Assembly: GCA_016929065.1 (NCBI GenBank)
Contig: JAFGJO010000007.1
Location: 1 to 64,000, forward strand
Direction: 5' to 3'
Origin: Spirochaetales bacterium
Lineage (GTDB): Bacteria; Spirochaetota; Spirochaetia; SZUA-6; RPPD01
DNA: 64,000 bases
Shown: in pieces, positions 42,666 to 52,139 of the stretch
Layout of the letters: every line of letters starts with the position of its first letter
Numbering within the stretch: position 1 is the first letter of the stretch
The notes under the pieces: generated by a model
What the model was told of the DNA's origin: nothing
The model's input: only the letters and a program-made list of their open reading frames with translations
The model's database searches: none
Translations under genes and position numbers: made by a program

Positions 42666-43820
42666 ATGGCAAAAAAAAGAGAAGCGTCAGTGGGAGTAGT
42701 TGAGCCGCAGAAATTTACATTCGCCCGGCCGCCGCACGAGCTGGTTTTGGAGAGCGGACAGAAAATCGGTCCCATTACTGTAACCTATGAAACTTATGGG
42801 ACATTGAACGCTGCAAAAGACAATGCAATTCTGGTGGTCCATGCACTTTCCGGGGATGCACACGCGGCGGGTTTTCATAAAAAAACAGACAAAAAATCCG
42901 GATGGTGGGATATCATGATCGGCCCGGGAAAACCGGTCGATACCACCAGGTTTTTTGTGGTCTGTTCAAATGTGCTGGGCGGGTGCAAGGGGACGACCGG
43001 GCCTTCATCAATCAATCCCAAAACAGGCAAACCCTATGGGATCAGCTTTCCGGTTGTCACAATCGGTGATATGGTCACCGTCCAGAAACACCTGCTTGAT
43101 CATCTGGGAATTCAAAAGCTTCATTCGGTTATCGGCGGGTCCATGGGGGGCATGCAGGTGCTTGAATGGGTATTGCAATATCCGGATATAAGTAAAAGCG
43201 CGATTGTCGTCGCGTCCTGCGCGGCACTCTCGGCACAGGCCATTGCCTTTGATGCGGTCGGCCGGAATGCCATTACTGCTGATCCAGCGTGGAAAAATGG
43301 AAAGTATGCCGGCAATGCACGCATTCCCGGCCTTGCGGTTGCACGTATGCTTGGACATATCACCTATTTAAGCGAGGCTGGAATGAGGGAACGGTTCGGC
43401 CGTACATTATATGAAAATGATGATTACTCGTATGAGTTCAAGGATGAGTTTGCCATAGAAACCTACCTTGCCTATAAAGGTTCAACATTCCTGGACCGGT
43501 TTGACGCAAACTCGTATTTGTATGTCACCAAGGCAATGGATTATTACGATGTCGCTGCCCAATACGGGAAGGGTTCGCTGGAAAAAGCATTTTCCCGGGT
43601 AAAGGCAAAAATGATGTTTGTTTCGTTTACTTCCGACTGGCTGTTTCCGCCCCGCCAATCAATCGAGATGGTTCATGCGTTCCAGAAGTCCGGGAAGGAT
43701 GCGGCCTATCTGAATATAGACACAGCATACGGACATGATTCTTTTTTATTGCCCTGCGACCGGCTGTTCCGCGGAATCAGGAACTTTCTCCTTCATGTAA
43801 AAGACAGCGGGGAGGCGTAA
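42666..43820 (+). CDS. metX: homoserine O-acetyltransferase
   Basis: 384 residues, alpha/beta hydrolase fold. VVHALSGDAHAAG and GWWDIMIGPGKPVDT occur near the start, and NVLGGCKGTTGPSSINP is the family's oxyanion region. The nucleophile Ser lies in GGSMGGMQVLEW, the acid is in SFTSDWLFPP, and the His is in YGHDSFLLP. It acylates homoserine for methionine synthesis. The gene sits 18 nt after the Rrf2 regulator and 3 nt before metW, a common metX-metW arrangement. Acetyl versus succinyl specificity cannot be read with certainty. Confidence 0.95.
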   Translation: MAKKREASVGVVEPQKFTFARPPHELVLESGQKIGPITVTYETYGTLNAAKDNAILVVHALSGDAHAAGFHKKTDKKSGWWDIMIGPGKPVDTTRFFVVCSNVLGGCKGTTGPSSINPKTGKPYGISFPVVTIGDMVTVQKHLLDHLGIQKLHSVIGGSMGGMQVLEWVLQYPDISKSAIVVASCAALSAQAIAFDAVGRNAITADPAWKNGKYAGNARIPGLAVARMLGHITYLSEAGMRERFGRTLYENDDYSYEFKDEFAIETYLAYKGSTFLDRFDANSYLYVTKAMDYYDVAAQYGKGSLEKAFSRVKAKMMFVSFTSDWLFPPRQSIEMVHAFQKSGKDAAYLNIDTAYGHDSFLLPCDRLFRGIRNFLLHVKDSGEA

Positions 43821-43823
43821 GCA

Positions 43824-44435
43824 GTGTACAAGGAACTGTATAAAACAACTACATTCACGGAAATTGCGCGAATCGTCGAACCGGGTTCCCGCGTACTGGA
43901 TCTGGGCTGTGGGGACGGAGCTCTCCTGGATCTGCTGGAAAAAGTGAAAAAAGTTTCCGGACTGGGAATTGATATTGATGAAGAGGCTGTCGTGGGGGCT
44001 TTGGAGCGGGGTATTACCGCGGTGTGCGAGGATTTTGACAGTGCGCTCACTCATTATAAAAAAAGTATGTACGACTACGTGATTCTTTCGCAAACCTTGC
44101 AGGTCGTGAAGCGGCCCGATCATCTGCTCTCTGAAATCGTACGGGTGGGGAAAAAGGCAATTGTCACCTTTCCGAACTTTGCATACTACCGTGTCCGGTT
44201 GCGGCTGATGTTCGGCGGAAGAATGCCAAAGTCCAAAATACTTCCCTGGGAATGGTTTAACACGCCGAATATTCATCTTTTGACCATAAATGATTTCCGG
44301 AATTTCTGCAGAACACACGGTATCAGAATATTGAAGGCGGTCTATTTTGGCAGTAAAGTCCGGCGCAGGGCTGTATCACTGCTTTCCAACCTGCTTTCTG
44401 AAGAAGCGCTTTTTGTGATTGAGAGGAAGAAATAG
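43824..44435 (+). CDS. metW: MetW methyltransferase-fold protein
   Basis: 203 residues. The class-I methyltransferase motif is VLDLGCGDGALLDLL. The MetW-specific sections follow: GIDIDEEAVVGALERGI, DYVILSQTLQVVKRPDHLL, TFPNFAYYRVRLRLMFGGRM, and PWEWFNTPNIHLLTINDF. MetW accompanies and is required for MetX activity in several bacteria; its catalytic role is unclear. The start is GTG at 43824 with GGAGG ~9 nt upstream, inside the end of metX's reading region. It is the last gene of the operon. Confidence 0.92.
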   Translation: MYKELYKTTTFTEIARIVEPGSRVLDLGCGDGALLDLLEKVKKVSGLGIDIDEEAVVGALERGITAVCEDFDSALTHYKKSMYDYVILSQTLQVVKRPDHLLSEIVRVGKKAIVTFPNFAYYRVRLRLMFGGRMPKSKILPWEWFNTPNIHLLTINDFRNFCRTHGIRILKAVYFGSKVRRRAVSLLSNLLSEEALFVIERKK

Positions 44436-44472
44436 CGGACAATGCGTCAGGAGACTCAGGAACAGATAATCC

Positions 44473-44835
44473 TTAATTCGAGGTTTTGTTTTTTTCTTTT
44501 CTCTTCCTTGTGAGGGCTTGAAACAGCAGGAGTCCCGCAAGTACCACGTAAAAAACGAGAAAGCAATAAACAAGTCCGATCAGATAAGGATTGATGAAAA
44601 TTGAGACAATCAACGAGACCACGATATAGGGAACGATGACAAGAAGCAGGAAACCTCTGGTGGGGAGGGCCAGTATAAATGAACACACAGCGAAACTCAC
44701 AATGGTCAGTACCGCGAAAATAATATAAATCCAGTTATTTGTATAAAAAAACACAAGAGCAAGACTTCCCGACAACCCCGGCAAGGCGGGAATCAAAAAT
44801 TGCATGAATCTGTCTGGTATGTTTTTAATACCCAT
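44473..44835 (-). CDS. small polytopic membrane protein
   Basis: About 120 residues with four hydrophobic helices (FLIPALPGLSGSLALVFFY, WIYIIFAVLTIVSFAVCSFI, GFLLLVIVPYIVVSLIVSIF, LIGLVYCFLVFYVVLAGLLL) and a basic tail (TRKRKEKNKT). The start at 44835 is selected because GGAGGG lies ~7 nt upstream. It converges on metW with a 37-nt gap. No family was recognised. Confidence 0.7.
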   Translation of the reverse strand: MGIKNIPDRFMQFLIPALPGLSGSLALVFFYTNNWIYIIFAVLTIVSFAVCSFILALPTRGFLLLVIVPYIVVSLIVSIFINPYLIGLVYCFLVFYVVLAGLLLFQALTRKRKEKNKTSN

Positions 44836-44967
44836 ATTGTTTCCCTCCATAACTTTTCCTGTTATTTACCAGTATAGCATGAGAGAAGCATATTTTCTAT
44901 CTGATGTCATGTAATAAAAAACACATCTGGCTCACCAGTGCCTCTGTGAGAAATACTTGTTCTCTCA

Positions 44968-45963
44968 TCACGGCAGGGTGATGACCAGCACTTCCTGTGT
45001 CGTGGGTTTTTTTGCCTGAAGAAGGATTTTCAAATCGCTTTTTTTTGATACAACCGATGACCGTCCCTCCCAAAAGTAGTCCAGAAAGGTTCCGGTAAGG
45101 CAGGCGGTAATGCCGTAGGTGATATGCGTTTCCGCAAGCCGTGCGGGCATAAAGCGGGAAAAGCTTTCTTCCTGCTCTTTGGTAAAGGTTCCCCCGTTTG
45201 CCTTGATGTCGATCCAGATGTCTGCCTCGGGATAATGGCTTGACCAGACGGGTTCCAGGGAATCGCGGCAGATGGTAAATACCAGCTGTCTGTTTTTATG
45301 CATTAATCCTGTTGCATTGGCGATGTCGCCCGGCGTAATCTGCAGAATGTTTGATTCAATCGGGGTGAGGAATACCTTGTCCTGGGTATAGGTTTGTTTT
45401 CCCCATTCGTCAAACACCACAAGCCGGTTGTACAGCTTGCCTTTCTCGGCGATAAAATATGTCCCGGCGACAATCATTGTATTGAATTCCAATGCGAGAT
45501 CGCCGAAGACGCTTTGGACAAGTGCTTTTGTATTTTCCGATTGTTTTATAAAGACAGACTGAACCGTTGTTATATCAGGATGGTTTTTTTTGATTTTATC
45601 AAGTGCCTCTATGGCAGAGGAAGACTGAAGAATACTGGGCATATAGGGGAACAATGCCGCGAAGACCGAGGTATATTCCGGGAAAATAATGATATCGGGC
45701 TTGCTGTCTTTGCATGCCTCCTGAATGATTGACCGGATCATTGCCCTGAACATTGTCGGAGAAGCAAATATTTCTTCACTCACTTTCATCTGTACGACCG
45801 CAGCGGTAAAAGGGCGGTCTGTTCCCGCGCGGGGTGAGGACGGGCATGCAGTAAACAGGATTCCTGTACCAGCTGCAAGCAGGCAAAAAAGAATTGTTTT
45901 TAAAGTTATTCTTTCATTAATAAATCGATGACGATGACAATGCGAGTTTTTCCTGAACAACAT
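44968..45963 (-). CDS. carbon-nitrogen hydrolase (nitrilase-like) lipoprotein
   Basis: About 330 residues. A lipobox (AGTGILFTAC) precedes the CN-hydrolase domain. The catalytic triad is visible: Glu in IIFPEYTS, Lys in QDKVFLTP, Cys in FTICRDS. A lipoprotein nitrilase is unusual except for Lnt-like membrane enzymes, which are much larger. The start is uncertain: 45963 (ATG) is used, but it overlaps the upstream dehydrogenase by 47 nt, and 46023 is also open. It is third in an operon with a sensor kinase and a dehydrogenase. Substrate unknown; an extracytoplasmic amide or nitrile is likely. Confidence 0.75.
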   Translation of the reverse strand: MLFRKNSHCHRHRFINERITLKTILFCLLAAGTGILFTACPSSPRAGTDRPFTAAVVQMKVSEEIFASPTMFRAMIRSIIQEACKDSKPDIIIFPEYTSVFAALFPYMPSILQSSSAIEALDKIKKNHPDITTVQSVFIKQSENTKALVQSVFGDLALEFNTMIVAGTYFIAEKGKLYNRLVVFDEWGKQTYTQDKVFLTPIESNILQITPGDIANATGLMHKNRQLVFTICRDSLEPVWSSHYPEADIWIDIKANGGTFTKEQEESFSRFMPARLAETHITYGITACLTGTFLDYFWEGRSSVVSKKSDLKILLQAKKPTTQEVLVITLP

Positions 45964-46945
45964 TCTGGGCAATCCTGTTAACCGGGTAGAGCGGCTTCCC
46001 TTCCTTAAAGGTTTCGACAACATTCAATGCTGCGAGAGTTTTCAACTCTATCACAGATTCGCCGCTGTGATAAGCCGTATGATCAGTCAGGACCGTATTA
46101 TCCAGAGCTTTCAGGCCGCAGTCAGCAGGCAGGGGTTCCTGTTCAAAAACATCGATTCCCGCACCGGCAATTCTGTTATTCTTCAGGGCGGTGACAAGTG
46201 CTGTTTCATCGATGATTTTTCCCCTGGATGTATTGACAATAATGGCATTGTGCTTCATCACTGATATTTCTTTTCTGCTCACCAGATATTTGCTCTGGTC
46301 GGTAAGCGGAACATGGAGTGTTATAATATCGGATTTCATGCAGAGTTCTTCAAGGGAGACGGCAGACGCACCGCATTCACTGATGACTCTCTCGTCCTGC
46401 CAGGGATCAGAGACAAGGATACGGGAAAGATTCCATCCCGACATTTTTCTGCAGACTGCCTGGCCGATTTTCCCAAACCCGATTATTCCGAGTGTTTTCC
46501 CGGCAATCCGTGTTGATTCTATTTTCTGCTCCAGTTTCCAGTTTCCGGCCCGTACCAGCCTGTCTTTTAATGCAATGTTACGGGTACACGACAGGATGAG
46601 TGCAATGGCGTGGTCTGATGTCTCTTCAATGCAGTAATCGGGAACATTGGCTACCCAGATTTTCCTGTCATCAGCTGCCTGAACATCGACATTGTCAAAT
46701 CCTGTTCCGTATCGTGAAATGACCGCGCAATGCTCCATATTCAGAATTGTTTCTGCTGAAAGCGGATGCATGTTGACGATGACTCCGTCTGCATCGAATG
46801 TGAGCCGGCGGATTTCTGCGTCACATTCGGGATTGGCAGTAACAACATTGCAGCCTGCATCGATGAGTATTTTCCGCTCTATGTCATGATCCGGAAAAAC
46901 GCTGTCAAGAATAACAATTTTTGGATTGAGAATGTTTTTTTTCAT
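45917..46945 (-). CDS. D-isomer-specific 2-hydroxyacid dehydrogenase
   Basis: 342 residues. The NAD-binding Rossmann motif is GIIGFGKIGQAV, followed by a distal acidic SDPWQ. Catalytic residues: Arg in NTSRGKIIDE, Glu in VFEQEPLP, His in LTDHTAYHS. The N-terminus (VISRYGTGFDNVDVQAA) is the substrate-domain signature. It resembles C-terminal-binding-protein/hydroxypyruvate-type enzymes, with a ~20-residue longer C-terminus. Its start overlaps the stop of the sensor kinase by 4 nt (ATGA), so translation is coupled. Confidence 0.9.
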   Translation of the reverse strand: MKKNILNPKIVILDSVFPDHDIERKILIDAGCNVVTANPECDAEIRRLTFDADGVIVNMHPLSAETILNMEHCAVISRYGTGFDNVDVQAADDRKIWVANVPDYCIEETSDHAIALILSCTRNIALKDRLVRAGNWKLEQKIESTRIAGKTLGIIGFGKIGQAVCRKMSGWNLSRILVSDPWQDERVISECGASAVSLEELCMKSDIITLHVPLTDQSKYLVSRKEISVMKHNAIIVNTSRGKIIDETALVTALKNNRIAGAGIDVFEQEPLPADCGLKALDNTVLTDHTAYHSGESVIELKTLAALNVVETFKEGKPLYPVNRIAQNVVQEKLALSSSSIY

Positions 46946-49392
46946 GGTATATGTTCCTTTGCAGTGTCGAGAATTTCTCGTACTTTGCGTTGAAGTGTAT
47001 CGTTGTCAAAGGGCTTGGTGATAAAATTTGTGCTGTAGTCATCTGCGCACCCTTTTTTCCGAAGCGTTTCATCCGAGTAACCGGAGATGAAGAGCACCGG
47101 CAGAGAGGGGCGTTTTTTCCGCATCAGCTCTGCGGTTTCCTTTCCGGTAATGCCCGGAACGATCACATCGGCGATGAATAAATCAAACGGTGTCTCCTGC
47201 TCATGCTGATTGAATAAAAGAAGCGCTTCCCGGCTGTTGGAGGCTTCCTTGACCGAATAGCCCTGCCATGCAAGCAGTTTGATCATCAGCGTTCGGACAT
47301 TTTTGTCATCCTCCAGGAGCAGAATGTGTTCAGTTCCGGCCATGGACAGCCCGGATTCTGCAACTGCTGTCCCGTTTTTCGGCAGAACTGATGCTTTTGG
47401 AAACGACAGCATAAACGAAGTCCCCCTGCCGGGAACACTCTCGACGATTATTTTTCCGCCTGCGGTCTGGACAATCGCATGAACAGTCGCCAGACCAAGC
47501 CCTGTGCCTTTCCCCTGTTCTTTGGTCGAGAAAAACGGATCAAATATATGGGCTTTCACTTCTTCGGACATCCCTGTTCCGCTGTCTGCTACCGTCAAAG
47601 TAATCCCTCCCGGGCTGTCCGCATTCCCTGAATCTGCCGGCTGCTCTGCGGTGATAATTGAAATGGTGCCTCCCCGGGGCATGGCATCGCGCGCATTAAT
47701 TACCAGGTTCATGATAACCTGCTCTATCTGGCCCTTGTCCGCAATAATCAGGGCCTGCTGCGTGTTGAATTCGGTATAGAGAATGATATTTTCGCCGAGC
47801 AGGCGCCGGAGCATCCGCTCCATCTCGGTCACACTATCATTGACATTAATTACGGACTGCCGTTCAATCTGTTTCCGGCTGAAATAACAGAGTTGTTTTG
47901 CAAGTTCAGCAGCTTTTTCTCCCGCCTGCTTGATTTCTCTGATATCGTTCTGAAAAGTTGTGTTTTTCAACGATTCAATAAGTATTTCGGAGTATCCAAG
48001 AATGACGGCAATGAGATTGTTGAAATCATGTGCAACTCCGCCTGCCAGGCGGCCAACCGCTTCCATTTTCAGGGAATGCGACAGCTCGTGTTCCAGCCTG
48101 CGTTTCTCGGTGATGTCGGCAAGAGATACATGGATCGAGAGAATGGAACTGTCGGGACGCAGCCGTGCGGTGATGCTGCCCAGTACACAGATTGTGGTAT
48201 GGTTTTTAAGGTGAATCCGCAATTCATGCTGGGATAGATGATGTTCCTGTTTCAGCTTTAAAACCAGCTTGTCCCAGGAATCAGTTGAATCCATAAACGG
48301 TGAAAATGATACATTCCCTTCAGAAAGCAGTATTCCCAGCAATGATTCGAATGCGGGATTTGCCAGGAGGATGGTGCTGTCCGGTGCTATGATTGCGTTC
48401 GCCGCCGGGGTATCCAGAAAAAACCGACGGAACTGGTTTTCCCGTTCCTGTGAAGCAAAGAGTTCCTTTAAGGTGGAAAGGATTCCCGATCCAATTGAGG
48501 CGAGCGCAGACCCCACAGCGGCATCGTGTTCTGTGAAAGATGCTTCCTTTTTGTTATGAAGGGAAATAAATCCCAATACATGATCATGATTATAGGTGAG
48601 GGGGAGTACCAGCGTTGAGTTGTCTGTATAGCCTTCCCACCCGCTGGGTTCACCGGCCTTTTCAGCGTGCAGGTCTTTTACCAGAATGAGTTCCCGCTGT
48701 TCATGCGCCTGGCCAAGCAGACTGTTTTGCGAAAGCGGCAATGTAATTTCCTCGGGTACATGTCCCGGGTCAAGTGAATACACCCGAAGCAGTTTATTGC
48801 CTTCAAGGATAAAAAAGCTTCCCCCCGATGCATTGAGCGTCTGCTGGAATTCTGTCATTAATGCCCGGCCAAAATCAGAGAGATACAGGCATTTTGCCAG
48901 TTTTTTTGGTGTCACCAGAAGAGCGGTAATGGCTTCCTGCAAAGCCGCTATACATGACTGTGTTTTTGAATGCTCCTGGTACATGGACATGTGTTCGCAA
49001 TGCCGGTCGATGAGATGTTCCAGTTCTTTTGGATTTACCGGAGTGCGGACAAGCGCGTATGCGCCTTTTGCAAGCAGTTCGCAGGCATTTGAATAGGAGT
49101 GTTCATCGGTTGCGATGATACAGGTCGCGGGATGGATGCTCTGGATTTTTTTTAACAATTCATCCGGGGGCAGGGATTTGTCGGAAATATCAAGAATATG
49201 CAGGCGGGGAAAAGCCTGGTTATCGATTGTCTTGAGGCAGTTTTCGGCATTGGTAAAAACCGGATGAAACCCCTTTTTTTCCAGCAGTGTTTTCAGCGGT
49301 GACAATGTCCCGTCTTTGGACTCGACAAGGAGGGCAGTATTTTTTTGATGGAGGTCGTGTTTTTGTGAATGCTCCTGTGCAATACTGCTCAT
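46942..49392 (-). CDS. hybrid histidine kinase with N-terminal receiver-like, GAF, PAS, kinase and receiver domains
   Basis: About 816 residues, no membrane segment, so cytosolic. The start at 49392 has GAAGGGA upstream. Domains in order: a degenerate receiver (~15-125; the acidic pair and switch Lys are missing, but HILDIS keeps the Asp); GAF (~170-310, [19 protein letters not shown]); PAS (~330-440, [20 protein letters not shown]); HisKA with [18 protein letters not shown]; and HATPase ([26 protein letters not shown]). A C-terminal receiver is intact ([29 protein letters not shown]). Phosphotransfer from the kinase His to the C-terminal receiver Asp is expected. It is translationally coupled to the dehydrogenase. 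Confidence 0.92.
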   Translation of the reverse strand: MSSIAQEHSQKHDLHQKNTALLVESKDGTLSPLKTLLEKKGFHPVFTNAENCLKTIDNQAFPRLHILDISDKSLPPDELLKKIQSIHPATCIIATDEHSYSNACELLAKGAYALVRTPVNPKELEHLIDRHCEHMSMYQEHSKTQSCIAALQEAITALLVTPKKLAKCLYLSDFGRALMTEFQQTLNASGGSFFILEGNKLLRVYSLDPGHVPEEITLPLSQNSLLGQAHEQRELILVKDLHAEKAGEPSGWEGYTDNSTLVLPLTYNHDHVLGFISLHNKKEASFTEHDAAVGSALASIGSGILSTLKELFASQERENQFRRFFLDTPAANAIIAPDSTILLANPAFESLLGILLSEGNVSFSPFMDSTDSWDKLVLKLKQEHHLSQHELRIHLKNHTTICVLGSITARLRPDSSILSIHVSLADITEKRRLEHELSHSLKMEAVGRLAGGVAHDFNNLIAVILGYSEILIESLKNTTFQNDIREIKQAGEKAAELAKQLCYFSRKQIERQSVINVNDSVTEMERMLRRLLGENIILYTEFNTQQALIIADKGQIEQVIMNLVINARDAMPRGGTISIITAEQPADSGNADSPGGITLTVADSGTGMSEEVKAHIFDPFFSTKEQGKGTGLGLATVHAIVQTAGGKIIVESVPGRGTSFMLSFPKASVLPKNGTAVAESGLSMAGTEHILLLEDDKNVRTLMIKLLAWQGYSVKEASNSREALLLFNQHEQETPFDLFIADVIVPGITGKETAELMRKKRPSLPVLFISGYSDETLRKKGCADDYSTNFITKPFDNDTLQRKVREILDTAKEHIP

Positions 49393-49703
49393 GATAGAAT
49401 TCCCTTCATTGATTCGTGTTTCCCGGGACAACCGGCTGCCTGCATAAACACAGTCATAGACCATGTCCCATTATATATTGTGAGACTTTTCGAGCTTCCC
49501 TATGATTATCGGGAAAATTATACGGAAGCAAAGCGTTTTTACTCTCTATTCAGGGCTGTTTTCGAACAAAAACCAGGAAAAAATCCAATCCTGGAACAGG
49601 AAATAAATTACCCGGATGGTCTGTGTACTGTAGAATTGAGGCCGAAATTTATAATGAAAATACTGTTTGCTCTTTGAAACATGTTGAATTAGAGTGATAG
49701 TGT
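49393..49703. other. 311-nt divergent intergenic region
   Basis: Lies between the hybrid kinase and the LacI-MCP gene. No promoter with good -35/-10 spacing stands out on either strand. The ORF on the plus strand (49369-49677) has no SD and is judged spurious. Confidence 0.4.
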
Positions 49704-52136
49704 ATGAAGAACGACACACGCCGCCCTCACAACAACAAACCAACCGTTGCTTTTTGTATCCGGGGTATCGGCTCCGGAGCCGGTACGGAAATATGGAAAG
49801 GCATTACCTTCGCGGTGAAGAATGCCGACGCACATTTGATAACGCTGTACGGTGGAGTGCTGGGAAAAGCACAGGGAAATGTCATCTATGACTTTATTCA
49901 GAAAGGCAATGTTGACGGGGTCATTTCCTGGGCGTCATCAGACAACAATGAGTTTACGCGGTATTATGATAAATTTAGGGGAATTCCGCTGATTACCCTC
50001 TCTCTGCATTTGCCGGGGTATCCGTCAGTGAGCATTGATTCGTACAGCGGAATGAAAGCCGCGATGGATCATCTGACAAAAGATCACGGCTATAAAAAAA
50101 TCGCTTTTATCCGGGGCCCGGAACACCACATTTATGCGGTCGAACGGTTTCAGGCATATCTGGATTCCTTGAAGGAAAACAATATCCCCTATGATGAAAC
50201 GCTTGTTACTGATTTCGGCAATTTCCGGCCGGATGACGGGGTGAAGGCATATAAACAATTTATCCGGGACCAGAAACTGCAGCCGGGCAGGGATCTGGAG
50301 GCTGTTGTGGGGGTTTCGGACCAGAGTGTCGTCGCCTTTATGGAACTGGCAAAACAAGACGGGTACGATCTTCCCCGGGAGCTTGCTTTGACAGGATGCA
50401 ATTACTCGGATGCTGCAATTTCATCGGACCCGGGGATTACCAGTGTTTCCATGCCGTTTTTTGAGCAGGGAGTAAAGGCTGTGGAGCTGACCCTTGATAT
50501 GATTCAGGGCAGGCAAATACCGGAATCAACACTCCTTCCTGCGAAACTGGTAAAACTGCAGTCATGCGGGTGTACGCTTGTCGGTTCTGTGGTGCGGAAA
50601 AACCGGGAAGGGCAGCGCCTGTCTATTCTGAAAATATCAGCTAAAACGGCGGAACAGGATCTTCTTGACGAAACACAACAGCGGGAACTGCCCCAAAGGA
50701 TTGCAGACAGGGTTGCAGACAGGATTGAAAGCGTGGATATCAACCATTCCATGATTGAACAATACAGCCGTAAACTTGTTTACGCTTTTTGCAAGGCAGA
50801 CCCGGCAGAAGGCGAGCGTGAGTTTCTTGGAGCATTGGCCGCGGTGCTGCGGGCGACACTCCGGCAGGGGGGGCGGACTGATTCGTGGCATGAGATGCTG
50901 ACAATGCTTTCGGAGGCTGTCGGTCAAAGTGAAGCCCGGGCAGAAAATATTATCGAGGGCTTGCAGCGGCTTGAAAAGGGGCGGTTAATTGTAAGCGAGT
51001 ATGTAAAGCGTGAGTATTTCTCGATGTATGCGGATGCCGACTGGCGAATCAACCGGCTGCGCGACATATCGGCACGGATGTTTGAGGCGGGTTCACTCGA
51101 ACAGCTGGAGCAGGTACTTGCTTCAAGGATTTTTCCGTTCGGAATTAACGGGTATTTTGTCTGTTTATATAAAAATCCCGTTTCATACACATTCATGGAC
51201 CCTCTGCCGGAAATATCAACTCTTGTCATGGGAAAACTCGCGGAAGGAGCATGCACTTCAGCAGAGGGAGTCGGCAGCGAGTTTTGCACCGCCATGATAC
51301 TGCCCGATGCCCTGATACAAAAAATCGGAACACTCAATATTCTTGTGCTGCCGCTTTTTCAGCAGGATGTCCAGATTGGATACATTATTCTGAAAGACAC
51401 ACCGATACGAAACCATATGTACCAGATGTTTGGAGACCTGCTTTCAAGCAGTATACACAATATCAATCTCTTTCGTGAAATCGAAGGAGTGAAACGCGAA
51501 CTGGAAAAGACATTGGTTCTTCTTAAAAACAAGGCGGGGATCATCTCTGGAAACAGCCGCGATATCAGCACCCGGGTAAATGAAATTTCCCGGGCAACCG
51601 GCGAATCAGCACTTCATATCAGCGAAATCTCGGAGAATATTTCCCGAGTATTGAGTATTACCAGGGAAGCAGTAACGCTCGGCGGCAAGGTAAACTCGCT
51701 GATTTCCACCTTGAGAGACCAGTCCCTGAAGATTGGAAGTTTCTCTGATGTCATCTTTGATATTGCCCAGCAGACTAATGTTCTTTCGATTAATGCGGCG
51801 ATCGAATCAGCACGGGCAGGGGATATGGGCCGGGGATTTGCAATCGTCGCCCGCGAGATCAAGGAGCTTTCCCGGAAAACCGTTGTTTCAACAGAGGATA
51901 TAAACCAGATGATCGCACTCATCCAGGAGAGCACAAATACAACAGTCCGGCAGCTTGAAAGCATGATAAACATAGTGGAGACCATCTCGGACCATTCGCA
52001 GACGATTACCGATGCGATTCAGAAACAGTCACAAAGCATTACCAGTATCTCGGGGCTTTTATCCGAGGCCGCAAAAGGCTCTGACGATATTGCACGGGAA
52101 ATATCCGATGTTGCACGCGTCGGCGGGGACGCGTAG
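49704..52136 (+). CDS. soluble chemoreceptor with a LacI-type sugar-binding sensor
   Basis: 810 residues with no signal peptide and no membrane helix. Residues ~10-310 are a LacI/GalR-type periplasmic-binding-like domain (KPTVAFCIRGIGSGAGTEIW, VDGVISWASSDNNEF, VSIDSYSGMKAAMDHLTKDH, LALTGCNYSDAAISSDPGIT), lacking the HTH, and it ends near LQSCGC. A helical/GAF-like region (~430-600, WRINRLRDISARMFEAGSLE) leads to an MCP signalling hairpin (~610-800) with the highly conserved tip IFDIAQQTNVLSINAAIESA, then RAGDMGRGFAIVAREIKEL. It would sense a cytosolic ligand, probably a sugar or derivative, and control CheA. The SD is weak. Confidence 0.92.
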   Translation: MKNDTRRPHNNKPTVAFCIRGIGSGAGTEIWKGITFAVKNADAHLITLYGGVLGKAQGNVIYDFIQKGNVDGVISWASSDNNEFTRYYDKFRGIPLITLSLHLPGYPSVSIDSYSGMKAAMDHLTKDHGYKKIAFIRGPEHHIYAVERFQAYLDSLKENNIPYDETLVTDFGNFRPDDGVKAYKQFIRDQKLQPGRDLEAVVGVSDQSVVAFMELAKQDGYDLPRELALTGCNYSDAAISSDPGITSVSMPFFEQGVKAVELTLDMIQGRQIPESTLLPAKLVKLQSCGCTLVGSVVRKNREGQRLSILKISAKTAEQDLLDETQQRELPQRIADRVADRIESVDINHSMIEQYSRKLVYAFCKADPAEGEREFLGALAAVLRATLRQGGRTDSWHEMLTMLSEAVGQSEARAENIIEGLQRLEKGRLIVSEYVKREYFSMYADADWRINRLRDISARMFEAGSLEQLEQVLASRIFPFGINGYFVCLYKNPVSYTFMDPLPEISTLVMGKLAEGACTSAEGVGSEFCTAMILPDALIQKIGTLNILVLPLFQQDVQIGYIILKDTPIRNHMYQMFGDLLSSSIHNINLFREIEGVKRELEKTLVLLKNKAGIISGNSRDISTRVNEISRATGESALHISEISENISRVLSITREAVTLGGKVNSLISTLRDQSLKIGSFSDVIFDIAQQTNVLSINAAIESARAGDMGRGFAIVAREIKELSRKTVVSTEDINQMIALIQESTNTTVRQLESMINIVETISDHSQTITDAIQKQSQSITSISGLLSEAAKGSDDIAREISDVARVGGDA

Positions 52137-52139
52137 ATA

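Noticed and set aside
49369-49677. Plus-strand ORF between the kinase and the chemoreceptor
   Set aside because: No SD and starts inside the kinase 5' end; composition is not protein-like.
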